DNA of 64,000 bases from Crenothrix polyspora (GTDB taxonomy: Bacteria; Pseudomonadota; Gammaproteobacteria; Methylococcales; Methylomonadaceae), in NCBI GenBank assembly GCA_945877505.1, contig CAMDWT010000003.1, positions 1 through 64,000 of the forward strand, given 5' to 3'. Under the pieces are notes generated by a model, which was given only the letters and a program-made list of their open reading frames with translations, did not search any database and was not told the DNA's origin. The position numbers were made by a program, and so were the translations under genes. Shown here one piece after another: positions 44,527 through 53,677 of the stretch. The stretch's first letter is position 1; every line of letters begins with the position of its first letter.

Positions 44527-46254
44527 CTATTGGCTTTTCTGTGTTAATAAAACAGGCATCGTTTCTTCCTCATCAGGTGCAACTTCAAGAATTCTCAACG
44601 CCCCAGCCATGACCTTTGAAAATACCGGCGCCGAGACTAAACCTCCGTAATACTGTCCCGCCGAAGGTTCATCAATCATAACGACAATAATCAATCGCGG
44701 ATCAACTGCTGGCGCCATTCCAGCAAAAACAGCAAAATAATTTTTTTCTGTATAGCCCCTAGCGCCTGCTTTTTTTACTGTTCCCGTTTTACCAGCCGCA
44801 CTGTAGCCATCGACTCTTGCCTCATAAGCCGTACCATCTTTCATCAGTACAGTTTCCATCATTTTACGAACACTCTTTGCTGTTTTGGCCGAGAACACTC
44901 TAACCGCATCATCATCTTCTTCGCGCTTCAGCAAACTCACCGAATGCAATACACCATCATCTGCCAAAGCCGTATAGGCTCTTGCCAATTGCAGCGCCGA
45001 ACTACTTAATCCATAACCGAACGACATAATCGCACGATCAAAATCACTCCATTTCTTATAATCCCGCATCGTTCCAGTGGCTTCACCAGGAAAGCCGGAT
45101 CCTGCCGAGACACCAAAACCAAGCTGATGATAAATACCCCAAAAATATTTGGGTGGCATTTTTAAGGCCATCATACTCACCCCAACATTACTGGATTTTT
45201 TTATGACATGCGTCAAATCCAATGTGCCGTAGTTATGAACATCCTTTACAGTATTACGACCAATTTGATAACTTCCATTTGTAATAAATGTCGCATTTTG
45301 AGCGATATAACCACCCTCTAATGCTGCCGCAACGACAAACGGTTTAACCGCTGACCCAGGCTCAAATACATCTGTGATCGCTCTGTTTCTGTATAAACCT
45401 TCCTTCAAACTGTTTCTAGTGTTTGGATTAAAAGAAGGTTGATTTACTGCCGCTAGAATCTCCCCATTTTTTGCATCCAAAACCACTAATGCACCTGATT
45501 TAGCTTTGTTTAACGTCACCGCTAACTGCAGTTCTCGATACGCTAGATATTGAATACGCTGATCAATACTTAACTCAAGATTCTTCCCTGAAACCGGTTC
45601 TTTTATATTTTCAATATCATCAATAATTCTCCGCTGTCCATCTCGAACAACTCTTTTACTACCCGAGGTTCCTCTTAAGAGTTTTTCATAGCCGGACTCC
45701 ATTCCTTCCTGCCCAATATCATCAACATTAGTAAAGCCAACAATATGAGCAGAAACACCGCCTGTAGGGTAAAAACGCTTAAACTCACGCTCGAAATAAA
45801 CACCCGTAAGTTTTAACTCTTTCACTTTATCACCCAACTGCGGATTAACCCGTCTGGCTATATAAAGAAACTGCCTATGTAAATCTTCCTTTATTAGTTC
45901 TGTTACTTTGCCAACAGGCAAATTCAAAAGCTTCTCAACCATCCTAATCTGATCTTCTTTAGCATGCCTAAGCTCCCGTGGATTTATCCAAATAGACTCT
46001 ACGGGTGTACTAATGGCCAGAGGATCACCATTCCTATCAAGAATCATACCTCTATAAGCTGAAACAGAGACATCATCCACCTGCCTCATATCACCCTGAT
46101 CCTTAAGGAATTTTTTGCTAAGGACTTGCAAGTCAATGGCTCGACCCACTAAAATCAACATGCACAGCATCATAAAACGAAGCAGCGCTTTCCTTCTTCC
46201 AGAAAAATCGTCCGTTGATTGCTTTTTCTTGCTTCTAACTCGAAAATCTAGCAT
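44527..46254 (-). CDS. ftsI: Penicillin-binding protein 3 / FtsI
   Basis: FEPGSAVKPFV, KSSNVGVSM, AAGKTGTVKK transpeptidase motifs; N-terminal TM. Confidence 0.96.
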   Translation of the reverse strand: MLDFRVRSKKKQSTDDFSGRRKALLRFMMLCMLILVGRAIDLQVLSKKFLKDQGDMRQVDDVSVSAYRGMILDRNGDPLAISTPVESIWINPRELRHAKEDQIRMVEKLLNLPVGKVTELIKEDLHRQFLYIARRVNPQLGDKVKELKLTGVYFEREFKRFYPTGGVSAHIVGFTNVDDIGQEGMESGYEKLLRGTSGSKRVVRDGQRRIIDDIENIKEPVSGKNLELSIDQRIQYLAYRELQLAVTLNKAKSGALVVLDAKNGEILAAVNQPSFNPNTRNSLKEGLYRNRAITDVFEPGSAVKPFVVAAALEGGYIAQNATFITNGSYQIGRNTVKDVHNYGTLDLTHVIKKSSNVGVSMMALKMPPKYFWGIYHQLGFGVSAGSGFPGEATGTMRDYKKWSDFDRAIMSFGYGLSSSALQLARAYTALADDGVLHSVSLLKREEDDDAVRVFSAKTAKSVRKMMETVLMKDGTAYEARVDGYSAAGKTGTVKKAGARGYTEKNYFAVFAGMAPAVDPRLIIVVMIDEPSAGQYYGGLVSAPVFSKVMAGALRILEVAPDEEETMPVLLTQKSQ

Positions 46255-46521
46255 TTACGGTTTTATATATATAATTTTTTCTCTTAATGGCATCATTAGT
46301 TTTAATTCCTTTTGCGCCACTATCTCCAACCGATTTTGCTCTGCTAACATAGTTAGTTCCAATTCCATCTGTCCCCACTCAACTTCATATTGATCTAACG
46401 CTCTTTCTTGCTTTTGTATCTCAATGAACATCAAGCGCGAGTAATACTTACTATAAATTACCGCCAAAGCTGACAATAAAAGAACTGCACTCGCAATACC
46501 CAACAACCGATTTATAATCAC
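46255..46521 (-). CDS. ftsL: Cell division protein FtsL
   Basis: 88-aa bitopic coiled protein between rsmH and ftsI; ALAVIYSKYYSRLMFIEIQKQERALDQYEVEWGQMELE. Confidence 0.9.
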   Translation of the reverse strand: MIINRLLGIASAVLLLSALAVIYSKYYSRLMFIEIQKQERALDQYEVEWGQMELELTMLAEQNRLEIVAQKELKLMMPLREKIIYIKP

Positions 46522-47454
46522 TTAGACTCTCTCGGCGACTCTCATCACCGCACTTCTAGCTCTTGGATTTTCTCTAATTTCCTGTGCATCAGCTTTTAAG
46601 GCTTTGCTCACTTTCTTTAAAATACCTTTGTCAATATCGACTTCCCTTATAGGCAACTTACCCGGGTTATACTTAGCGCCCGATTCATCCCTAATAAAGC
46701 GCTTTACGATTCTGTCTTCTAATGAATGAAAAGAAATAGCTACTAAGCGCCCGCCTGGCTTCAATATTTGAGCGGACTGCTGCAGCACTGCTTTTAATTC
46801 ATCTAGCTCTCTATTAATTTCAATTCGAACTGCCTGAAATGTTCGTGTTGCTGGATGCTTATTCTTTTCAGTCATAGGGATTACATCTTCAATCAGCTTT
46901 GCTAATTGCCTCGTTGTAGTAATGGGTGTCTCTTCCCTTTTGCCTACTATGGCGCCCGCTATCCGCCTTGCAAATCTTTCTTCACCGTATTCGAATAAAA
47001 CTTTAACTAACTCTTTCTCATCAACACTAGCCAACCATTGCTCAGCAGAAACTCCAGCAGTAACATCCATTCGCATATCTAGGGGACCATCACGTAAAAA
47101 ACTAAAGCCTCTTTCAGGCTTATCGAGTTGAGGAGATGAGACACCTAAATCCATCAAAATCCCATCAATTTTCCCGACTAAATCTGCATTCTTAACAATA
47201 GTTTCTATCTGTGAAAAACAACTATGTTTTAACTCAAAGCGCTGATCTAACAACATGGCTTGTGCACGCTCCGAATCAAACGCTTCAACATCACGATCTA
47301 AAGCGATCAATTGCCCGTGCTGACCCAACACACTCAGAATGCCTTGGCTATGTCCACCACGACCAAAGGTACAATCTATATAAATACCTTCTTCTTTAAT
47401 CGCCAGCTGTTGCAGCGCTTCTGCATACATAACGGGTAAATGTTCCATTAACAA
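46522..47454 (-). CDS. rsmH: 16S rRNA m4C1402 methyltransferase
   Basis: EHLPVMYAEALQQL, DCTFGRGGHSQGIL, GVSSPQLDKPERGFSFLRDGPLDMRMD. Confidence 0.97.
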   Translation of the reverse strand: MLMEHLPVMYAEALQQLAIKEEGIYIDCTFGRGGHSQGILSVLGQHGQLIALDRDVEAFDSERAQAMLLDQRFELKHSCFSQIETIVKNADLVGKIDGILMDLGVSSPQLDKPERGFSFLRDGPLDMRMDVTAGVSAEQWLASVDEKELVKVLFEYGEERFARRIAGAIVGKREETPITTTRQLAKLIEDVIPMTEKNKHPATRTFQAVRIEINRELDELKAVLQQSAQILKPGGRLVAISFHSLEDRIVKRFIRDESGAKYNPGKLPIREVDIDKGILKKVSKALKADAQEIRENPRARSAVMRVAERV

Positions 47455-47464
47455 AGCTCCCGTA

Positions 47465-47932
47465 TTAAAAAGATAAAGTCCCTAACTCTTCCAAACCTTC
47501 ATTATCATCGCCATCCAGCCACTCTTTCTCTTTAGCTGTCCAAGCATCTTCATTCCAAATTTCAAATTTATTAAGCTGACCAACTAAGACAACCTTTTTA
47601 TCCATATTGGCAAATTTTCTTAGTTTTTCTGGCAATAACAACCGGCCCTGCGCATCCATTTCACATTCAGACGCATTCCCTATTAGGAAACGCCTTAACT
47701 TGCCAGCCATTTTATTTAAAGTGGGCAACTTACTAATTGTTTGTTCAAGGTTTTCCCATTCAGGTAAGGGATAAAGCCATAAACAACCATTTTCTCCGAT
47801 GCAACGCTCATTGACGGCAACTGTTACAACCATTTGACGCTCACAACAATCCTGCAACTCTTCCCGATAGCGGGTTGGAATAGCAAGACGGCCTTTATCG
47901 TCTAAATTGATTGAACTTATTCCTCGAAACAA
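47465..47932 (-). CDS. mraZ: Division/cell wall cluster transcriptional repressor MraZ
   Basis: MFRGISSINLDDKGRLAIPTRYRE and EMDAQGRLLLPEKLR double AbrB-like motifs. Confidence 0.96.
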   Translation of the reverse strand: MFRGISSINLDDKGRLAIPTRYREELQDCCERQMVVTVAVNERCIGENGCLWLYPLPEWENLEQTISKLPTLNKMAGKLRRFLIGNASECEMDAQGRLLLPEKLRKFANMDKKVVLVGQLNKFEIWNEDAWTAKEKEWLDGDDNEGLEELGTLSF

Positions 47933-47961
47933 GACTTAACTCCAGATAAAATCAAAAAAAC

Positions 47962-47989
47962 CCACTTTACACCACTTTCTTACCACTTA
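47962..47989 (-). promoter_or_regulatory. Three direct repeats (A)AAGTGG upstream of mraZ; putative MraZ-binding boxes
   Basis: Minus strand AAGTGGtaagAAAGTGGtgtAAAGTGGG; CCACTT(T) on + at 47962, 47972 and 47983, i.e. 10-11 bp periodicity. Confidence 0.75.
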
Positions 47990-47994
47990 ACTGC

Positions 47995-48023
47995 ACTATA
48001 AATTCCAAACAGCTCTTAGTCAA
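47995..48023 (-). promoter_or_regulatory. Sigma70-type promoter for mraZ/dcw cluster
   Basis: Minus strand TTGACT - 17 nt - TATAGT, immediately upstream of the MraZ-box repeats. Confidence 0.75.
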
Positions 48024-48338
48024 GGACGAATTCATTTAAACTCTTTCTTTTTTGACAATGACTTACATCACTTTTAGAGAGCATGAAAACAACAAAAAAT
48101 GTGGCAAAATAAATTCTATTCTTTATCAGGTGGTTAATCGATATTGTTAAGGACAAACCTTAGGTTTAGGTACAAAAAATACCTTATTTTTTTTATTGTG
48201 GAATGGAGCAGGGGGAGAGAAAATTACCGCACTTCTTATTCTGGTAAATTTCAAATGATGTCTCAAATGTTTTTAAAAACACCGAGTGAATTGAAAGCTA
48301 TAACTGACTAATAAATAAGCCATAAATTAATAAAGAAA

Positions 48339-48683
48339 GAGTTAGCCTGTAAGCCGGGTTCTGTCGAGAACAGTCATTCATCTAGGCTGCAAGTCACCCT
48401 GCAGCTCAAGCAATCTACCCAGGAACCGCGCGGGCCACGCGTCTGTCCCTCTATTTGATCTTGCTCCGGGTGGGGTTTACCATGCCACTCCTGTTACCAG
48501 TTGCGCGGTGCGCTCTTACCGCACCTTTTCACCCTTACCTATCATAGTGATAGGCGGTTTATTTTCTGCGGCACTTTCCGTAGGCTCACGCCTCCCAGGC
48601 GTTACCTGGCACCCTGCCCAATGGAGCCCGGACTTTCCTCCATCTTATCTTTACGATAAAACAGCGACTGTCCAGCCAACTCT
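48339..48683 (-). ncRNA. rnpB: RNase P RNA (bacterial class A)
   Basis: Reverse complement contains GAUGGAGGAAAGUCCGGGCUCCA, CAGGGUGCCAGGUAACGCCUGG, GUAAACCCCACCCGGAGCAAG and AGAUGAAUGACUGUUCUCGACAGAACCCGGCUUA; P1 arms GAGUUGGCU/GGCUAACUC. Confidence 0.97.
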
Positions 48684-48767
48684 TTCACCCACCAGTATAA
48701 TGCATTGGTGTCAGCAAAGCCAATCAAGTCAATGATCTGGTTTTTTAAAACACCTTTTATTCCAAGC

Positions 48768-49640
48768 TTAAGCCGTTTTTTCTTCATCCATTATTAATGC
48801 GGCCTGATACAACAACTTCTTTCTAAGACCGGTAATTTCTACTGCCATTGCAACAGCCGTTTTGATAGAACATTCCCCCAACAATACTCGGAGTATCTTT
48901 TCTTGATCAGGGGTCATTAATTGCTCTTTTTTATCCACAGTAGCACCATCAACAATGACAACAAACTCACCTTTCCTCATATTGCTATTTTGCTCTACTA
49001 AAACAAGCGCCTCACCTAAGCTGGTTTTTACGATGGTTTCATGGAGCTTAGTTAATTCTCTGGCGATGACAATCTGACGATCCGGGGATAATATTTCCGC
49101 CATATCTTGTAACGAAGCCAAAATACGATGACAGGACTCATAAAACACCCATGTTCTGGGGGACGATGCTCTTTCCTTAAAAAAAGTCTTACGCGCTGAT
49201 GACGTTCTTGGCAAAAATCCTTCAAAGGAAAACTGTGTAACAGGCAACCCAGCGGCAGATAAAGCGGCAATTAACGCACAAGCACCTGGAATGGGCACAA
49301 CATCCAAACCAGCATCCTTAACCATTTTAACCAACGGCATGCCCGGATCACTTAGCAACGGCGTGCCTGCATCTGAAACCAGCGCAATTGATATACCCTC
49401 ACGCAACTTTTCCAATAATACAGACGACGCTTTATCCTCATTATGTTGATGCAGTGAAACCAATTTATTAGTAATGCCATAATGCTGTAGCAACATCTGC
49501 ACATGTCGAGTGTCTTCAGCGGCAATCAAATCAACTTTTTTTAATACCTCAATAGCCCTGAAACTAATATCGGCTAAATTACCTATTGGTGTAGCAACAA
49601 CGTATAATTTGCCATAACCGTTAACATTCAACAATGTCAT
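48768..49640 (-). CDS. rsmI: 16S rRNA 2'-O-methyltransferase (C1402)
   Basis: LYVVATPIGNLADISFRAIEVL, AEDTRHVQMLLQHYGI, SDAGTPLLSDPGMPLV. Confidence 0.96.
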   Translation of the reverse strand: MTLLNVNGYGKLYVVATPIGNLADISFRAIEVLKKVDLIAAEDTRHVQMLLQHYGITNKLVSLHQHNEDKASSVLLEKLREGISIALVSDAGTPLLSDPGMPLVKMVKDAGLDVVPIPGACALIAALSAAGLPVTQFSFEGFLPRTSSARKTFFKERASSPRTWVFYESCHRILASLQDMAEILSPDRQIVIARELTKLHETIVKTSLGEALVLVEQNSNMRKGEFVVIVDGATVDKKEQLMTPDQEKILRVLLGECSIKTAVAMAVEITGLRKKLLYQAALIMDEEKTA

Positions 49641-49776
49641 TTATATAACCTTTAATTATAAAAATATGTCATTTAACCATGTCTAGCAATGGCCAGCGTC
49701 ATATTTACCAGAACAAATTCAAATTATATCAGTATGTTGGCTTTTTACTATTGACAGCAAAAATACAAACAGGGGA

Positions 49777-50148
49777 TTGTCTGTGCTTTTTACCAAACTT
49801 AAAGCTAAAGCCGCACATTTGATTCGGGGTGAAAACGCTGAAGAACAAGCACATAAATTTCTAATCAGCAAAGGACTTAAACCAATTTGCCGAAACTATC
49901 GTTGCAAACTAGGTGAGTTAGATTTAATCATGTCCGACAATCAAACCCTTGTTATCGTCGAAGTTCGTTACCGGAAAACCGACCAATACGGGAGCGCAAC
50001 AGAGAGTATCACCCAAACAAAACAATCACGTATAATAGCGGCAACGCATACCTATTTATCACTCCAAAAAGTAGACAGTCCTATCCGCTTTGATGTTGTT
50101 GCCATTTCTGGCAATGGTAATTTAGAGTGGATAAAAAACGCTTTTTAA
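49777..50148 (+). CDS. YraN/UPF0102 family endonuclease-fold protein
   Basis: GENAEEQAHKFLISKGLKPICRNYRCKLGELDLIMSDNQTLVIVEVRYR; TTG start. Confidence 0.92.
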   Translation: MSVLFTKLKAKAAHLIRGENAEEQAHKFLISKGLKPICRNYRCKLGELDLIMSDNQTLVIVEVRYRKTDQYGSATESITQTKQSRIIAATHTYLSLQKVDSPIRFDVVAISGNGNLEWIKNAF

Positions 50149-50161
50149 ACCCTATCATCTC

Positions 50162-50749
50162 ATGAGCTTACAAGACAGAATCATTAATCATTTCTCCGAC
50201 AGCATCCAAACCCAACAGGATGCCATGACCTCTCTCTGTGAGTTGATAGAATATGCATCACAACGATTGGTTTCAACGTTATTAAATGACAAGAAAATAC
50301 TAACCTGTGGCAACGGTCGCTCAGCTACGAGTGCCCAGTTATTATCATCAGCGATGCTCAATCAATTTGAACGGGACCGCCCATCATTACCGGTCATCGC
50401 ATTAACGACTGACACCGCAACCATTACCGCAATAGCTAATGATTTTCACTTTGACGACATCTTCTCAAAACAATTAAGAGCATTAGGACAAAGCGGCGAC
50501 ATGTTGGTGGTATTCAGCGATGGAAAAAACTCCAGCAATATCGCCAAAGCGATTACCACTGCGCATGACAAGGAAATATCCGTTATAGCCTTAACTGGCC
50601 ATAATGGTGGCCTGATCGCGCCCTTACTCCATGAAACTGATATAGAGATTCGCGTTCCATCAGAATCTAGCATCCGCATTCAAGAAATCCACACATTAAT
50701 CACTCATTGCTTATGTGATTTAATTGATCATCAATTATTTGGCGGATAA
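50162..50749 (+). CDS. SIS-domain protein, DiaA/GmhA-like
   Basis: ILTCGNGRSATSAQLLSSAMLNQFERDRPSLPVIAL and VVFSDGKNSSNIAKAI; follows yraN as in other Gammaproteobacteria. Confidence 0.85.
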   Translation: MSLQDRIINHFSDSIQTQQDAMTSLCELIEYASQRLVSTLLNDKKILTCGNGRSATSAQLLSSAMLNQFERDRPSLPVIALTTDTATITAIANDFHFDDIFSKQLRALGQSGDMLVVFSDGKNSSNIAKAITTAHDKEISVIALTGHNGGLIAPLLHETDIEIRVPSESSIRIQEIHTLITHCLCDLIDHQLFGG

Positions 50750-50777
50750 CAAGCCTTTGCAGACAACTAACCTAGCC

Positions 50778-51359
50778 ATGAAAAAATTATCTTTATTAAT
50801 TATTATTAACGTCCTCTCGCTAACAGCCTGTTCAACGACAGCCATTAATCCCGAAGACATCACTGAGCAAACTTTATTACAAGAACGTCGTAATCGCGAA
50901 ATCATCGTAATGGATAAAACCATTGAAGCTGAAGCTTACTCAGAACTTAATTCAGAGAATGACGTACTCAACCACTGTCACGTCACTATAACAACCTATA
51001 ACGGAGCAACCCTTATTACAGGGGAAGCGCCTAATGAAGAACTTAGGCAAAAAATTATTTCTACCGTACAAGTGATCCCTAATGTAAAACTGATCCATGA
51101 CAATTTAACTATCGCTAATCCAAGCGATCTAAATTCACGAGCCAATGACCAACTGATTACCGACAACGTAAAAACGGCACTCAATCAAATCAGAACGCTA
51201 CCCGATTTTGATCCTGCCATGGTAAAAGTTATTACCGAAGATGGAATTGTTTATCTGATGGGCTTAGTTCGCCGGAATGAAGGCACCGTTGTTATCAACG
51301 TAACCAAACTTCAGCCTGGTATAAAGCAAATCATTACCGTTTTTGAATATGCTGACTGA
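50778..51359 (+). CDS. BON-domain lipoprotein (YraP/DolP-like)
   Basis: Start at internal ATG gives lipoprotein signal MKKLSLLIIINVLSLTACSTTA; two BON repeats (ITGEAPNEELRQKI..., VYLMGLVRRNEG...). Confidence 0.85.
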   Translation: MKKLSLLIIINVLSLTACSTTAINPEDITEQTLLQERRNREIIVMDKTIEAEAYSELNSENDVLNHCHVTITTYNGATLITGEAPNEELRQKIISTVQVIPNVKLIHDNLTIANPSDLNSRANDQLITDNVKTALNQIRTLPDFDPAMVKVITEDGIVYLMGLVRRNEGTVVINVTKLQPGIKQIITVFEYAD

Positions 51360-51369
51360 CACTTATCGC

Positions 51370-51849
51370 TTACTTATATAACTCACTACTACCATCCATA
51401 TCGCCAGTCTGGCTATATAACAAAGGATGGCCCTGATTAAGTCTAGCTGCTGAGATAACCTTACAGATGGCAATTTTATGATCGCCCGCATCACTGTAAT
51501 GACTAACCTCACAATCAAAGTAAGCCAGACACGTTGATAAGATGGGCGCACCCGTCTTATCAACATGCCATTGAAATCCAGTCATTTTATCCTTGCCTGC
51601 GCGACCAAAATGATCAGCAACGGCTGATTGATCATCCCCCAATACATTAACTGAACAAACGCCGCCAACTTTCAATAATTGATAAGAATAATGCTCAGGA
51701 TTAATACTAATCGCTAGTAAAAGCGGACTAAAAGAAGCTTGCATCACCCAGGCGGCAGTAAAAGCATTTTGATAAATACCGTCAGTAACACCCATCACAT
51801 AAACGCCATGACTAAGCTGTTTAAAGGCTGCTTCAATATTTTTAGACAT
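51370..51849 (-). CDS. Flavin reductase family (FMN-binding) protein
   Basis: LSHGVYVMGVTDG, NAFTAAWVMQASFSPLLLAISINPEHYSYQLL, FSVNVLG-like SVNVLGDDQ. Confidence 0.85.
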   Translation of the reverse strand: MSKNIEAAFKQLSHGVYVMGVTDGIYQNAFTAAWVMQASFSPLLLAISINPEHYSYQLLKVGGVCSVNVLGDDQSAVADHFGRAGKDKMTGFQWHVDKTGAPILSTCLAYFDCEVSHYSDAGDHKIAICKVISAARLNQGHPLLYSQTGDMDGSSELYK

Positions 51850-51908
51850 ACCTGACCGCTATTTTAGTTTTTAGTGGGATCTGCATTATTTTGCAAAATG
51901 GAATTTAA

Positions 51909-52739
51909 CTAACTCACTAATTTGATCCGCATGGATAAGTCGACTGCCTTAACATGCTTTGTTAACGCTCCGATTGAAATATAATCAACGCCTGTTTCAG
52001 CAATATCTCGAATATTATTAAGCTCAATATTGCCAGAAGCCTCAAGTTCAATAACACCTGCATTTAAAGCAACCGCAGCTCGCAAAGCTTCCACACTAAA
52101 GTTATCCAGCATAATACGATCTGGCTTTGCCGCAAGCGCTTCAGTCAGCTCAGTCATAGATTCAACCTCCACCTCCACTGTTACACTAGTAAGTTCTCTG
52201 GCCGCCTTAATAGCCTTAGTGATTGAGCCTGCCGCCATAATATGATTTTCTTTGATTAAAACACCATCATACAAACCAATGCGATGGTTATAACAACCTC
52301 CACAGGCAACCGCGTATTTTTGCGCCTCTCTTAATCCCGGAATGGTTTTACGAGTATCCAGAACCTTGCATCCGGTACCGGCAACCGCATCTGCGTATAG
52401 TCTAGAAACCGTCGCTGTTGCTGACAATAACTGTAATAAATTTAACGCCGTTCGTTCACCGGTCAGCAGCGCTCTAGCTGAGCCACTAACCTTACATAAC
52501 AGCGTGTTTTTTTTAACAGCCGCGCCTTCCGCCACCATCCAGTTTATCTTTACCTTCGCATCTAGATATTTTAAGACAGCATCAAACCAAGCCTGACCGC
52601 AAACCGTCATATCTTCTCTCGTCAGCACCTCAGCTTGTGCCTGAGCATTTTCAGGAATAATAGCCGCTGTTATATCCCCTGAACCTATATCTTCTTCAAG
52701 AAAAGATCTTATTTCTATACATTTTAATGCGTCATTCAT
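51909..52739 (-). CDS. nadC: Nicotinate-nucleotide pyrophosphorylase (carboxylating)
   Basis: EEDIGSGDITAAIIP, DTRKTIPGLREAQKYAVACGGCYNHRIGLYDGVLIKENHI. Confidence 0.97.
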   Translation of the reverse strand: MNDALKCIEIRSFLEEDIGSGDITAAIIPENAQAQAEVLTREDMTVCGQAWFDAVLKYLDAKVKINWMVAEGAAVKKNTLLCKVSGSARALLTGERTALNLLQLLSATATVSRLYADAVAGTGCKVLDTRKTIPGLREAQKYAVACGGCYNHRIGLYDGVLIKENHIMAAGSITKAIKAARELTSVTVEVEVESMTELTEALAAKPDRIMLDNFSVEALRAAVALNAGVIELEASGNIELNNIRDIAETGVDYISIGALTKHVKAVDLSMRIKLVS

Positions 52740-53013
52740 AAGCTTAATTTTAACTAATTGATAAGGATGATTTTATCCAGCATGCCACTAACGAAATACA
52801 ATAACTTAATTAGCCGCATCAATCGAGCCTGATTTCTTTAAATTCCAGTAAAAACAATCAGAATAGTTTCAATTTTTTTGTGATAAATTGGGTGATAGCA
52901 CCAGATTTTACACGTATACTTAGCATGAAATAGTCACAAAGGTCCTACTAAACATTCCATTCATTAAAATGACGCATAGCTGATCGACACCTATAAACAA
53001 CGACTTAAGGCCG

Positions 53014-53673
53014 ATGATGGAATTTTCATATTCAAAGCATAATCCTAAAATCAAGCTTTCCCGACAAGAAATACTTGATATCAGTCTAGAAATCAATCAA
53101 GCATTTACGCCTATTCTATCGGTAAAAACCCCCTCGACAGCCTACTCAGAAAGCCTTTCAGCTCAAGAAATGCTTGATATCAGTGAAGATATTAACATCG
53201 ATTTTGCGCCTAACGCCGCCCAAAATAAGCAAGAATTGGTATTATTACCTATTGACCCTCATCATATCCACGCATACTGGAACCTAAGTAATAGCCTGCC
53301 AAATACACTAAAAACCAATGACACTAAAGATCAGCTGACCTTACGATTTTATTCCAACGCCAATTTCGACATGACTTCGACCGAAACGAAGCCTTGGTTT
53401 GACCTGTCGATTGACAACCTTCATTCTCAACAACATGTTTTTTTATCCCATCATACCCAGGAAAATAAATATTCCGCGGCTATTGGGCATCGTGATCAAG
53501 ACAACCAATTTACAGTCTTTGCCGTCTCAAACACCGCGCATGTTCCCATTGAAGCCATAACACCAGAGCCTAGTAAAGATTATGAGATGACTGAACCAGA
53601 AAAACTAAATGCGCTTTCAGACGAACCTCTTCTTTGGAAAAAGAGCGCCTCCGGCCAAACAAAAAATCAGTAA
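53014..53673 (+). CDS. DUF4912 domain protein with duplicated N-terminal motif
   Basis: ELVLLPIDPHHIHAYWNLS matches DUF4912. N-terminus has LSRQEILDISLEINQAFTP and LSAQEMLDISEDINIDFAP. Confidence 0.75.
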   Translation: MMEFSYSKHNPKIKLSRQEILDISLEINQAFTPILSVKTPSTAYSESLSAQEMLDISEDINIDFAPNAAQNKQELVLLPIDPHHIHAYWNLSNSLPNTLKTNDTKDQLTLRFYSNANFDMTSTETKPWFDLSIDNLHSQQHVFLSHHTQENKYSAAIGHRDQDNQFTVFAVSNTAHVPIEAITPEPSKDYEMTEPEKLNALSDEPLLWKKSASGQTKNQ

Positions 53674-53677
53674 GCCG

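Noticed and set aside
30386-47932. Idea that the dcw cluster order is unusual
   Set aside because: Order mraZ-rsmH-ftsL-ftsI-murE-murF-mraY-murD-ftsW-murG-murC-murB/ddl-ftsQ-ftsA-ftsZ is the standard one; only the MurB-Ddl fusion stands out.
48150-48200. AGGTA-caaaaaa-TACCT followed by T-run on + strand
   Set aside because: Only a 5-bp AT-rich stem, no + strand gene before it; too weak to call a terminator.
48508-48787. ORFs 48508..48735 (+) and 48602..48787 (-)
   Set aside because: Both mostly lie over the RNase P RNA gene; no protein family recognised, chance frames.
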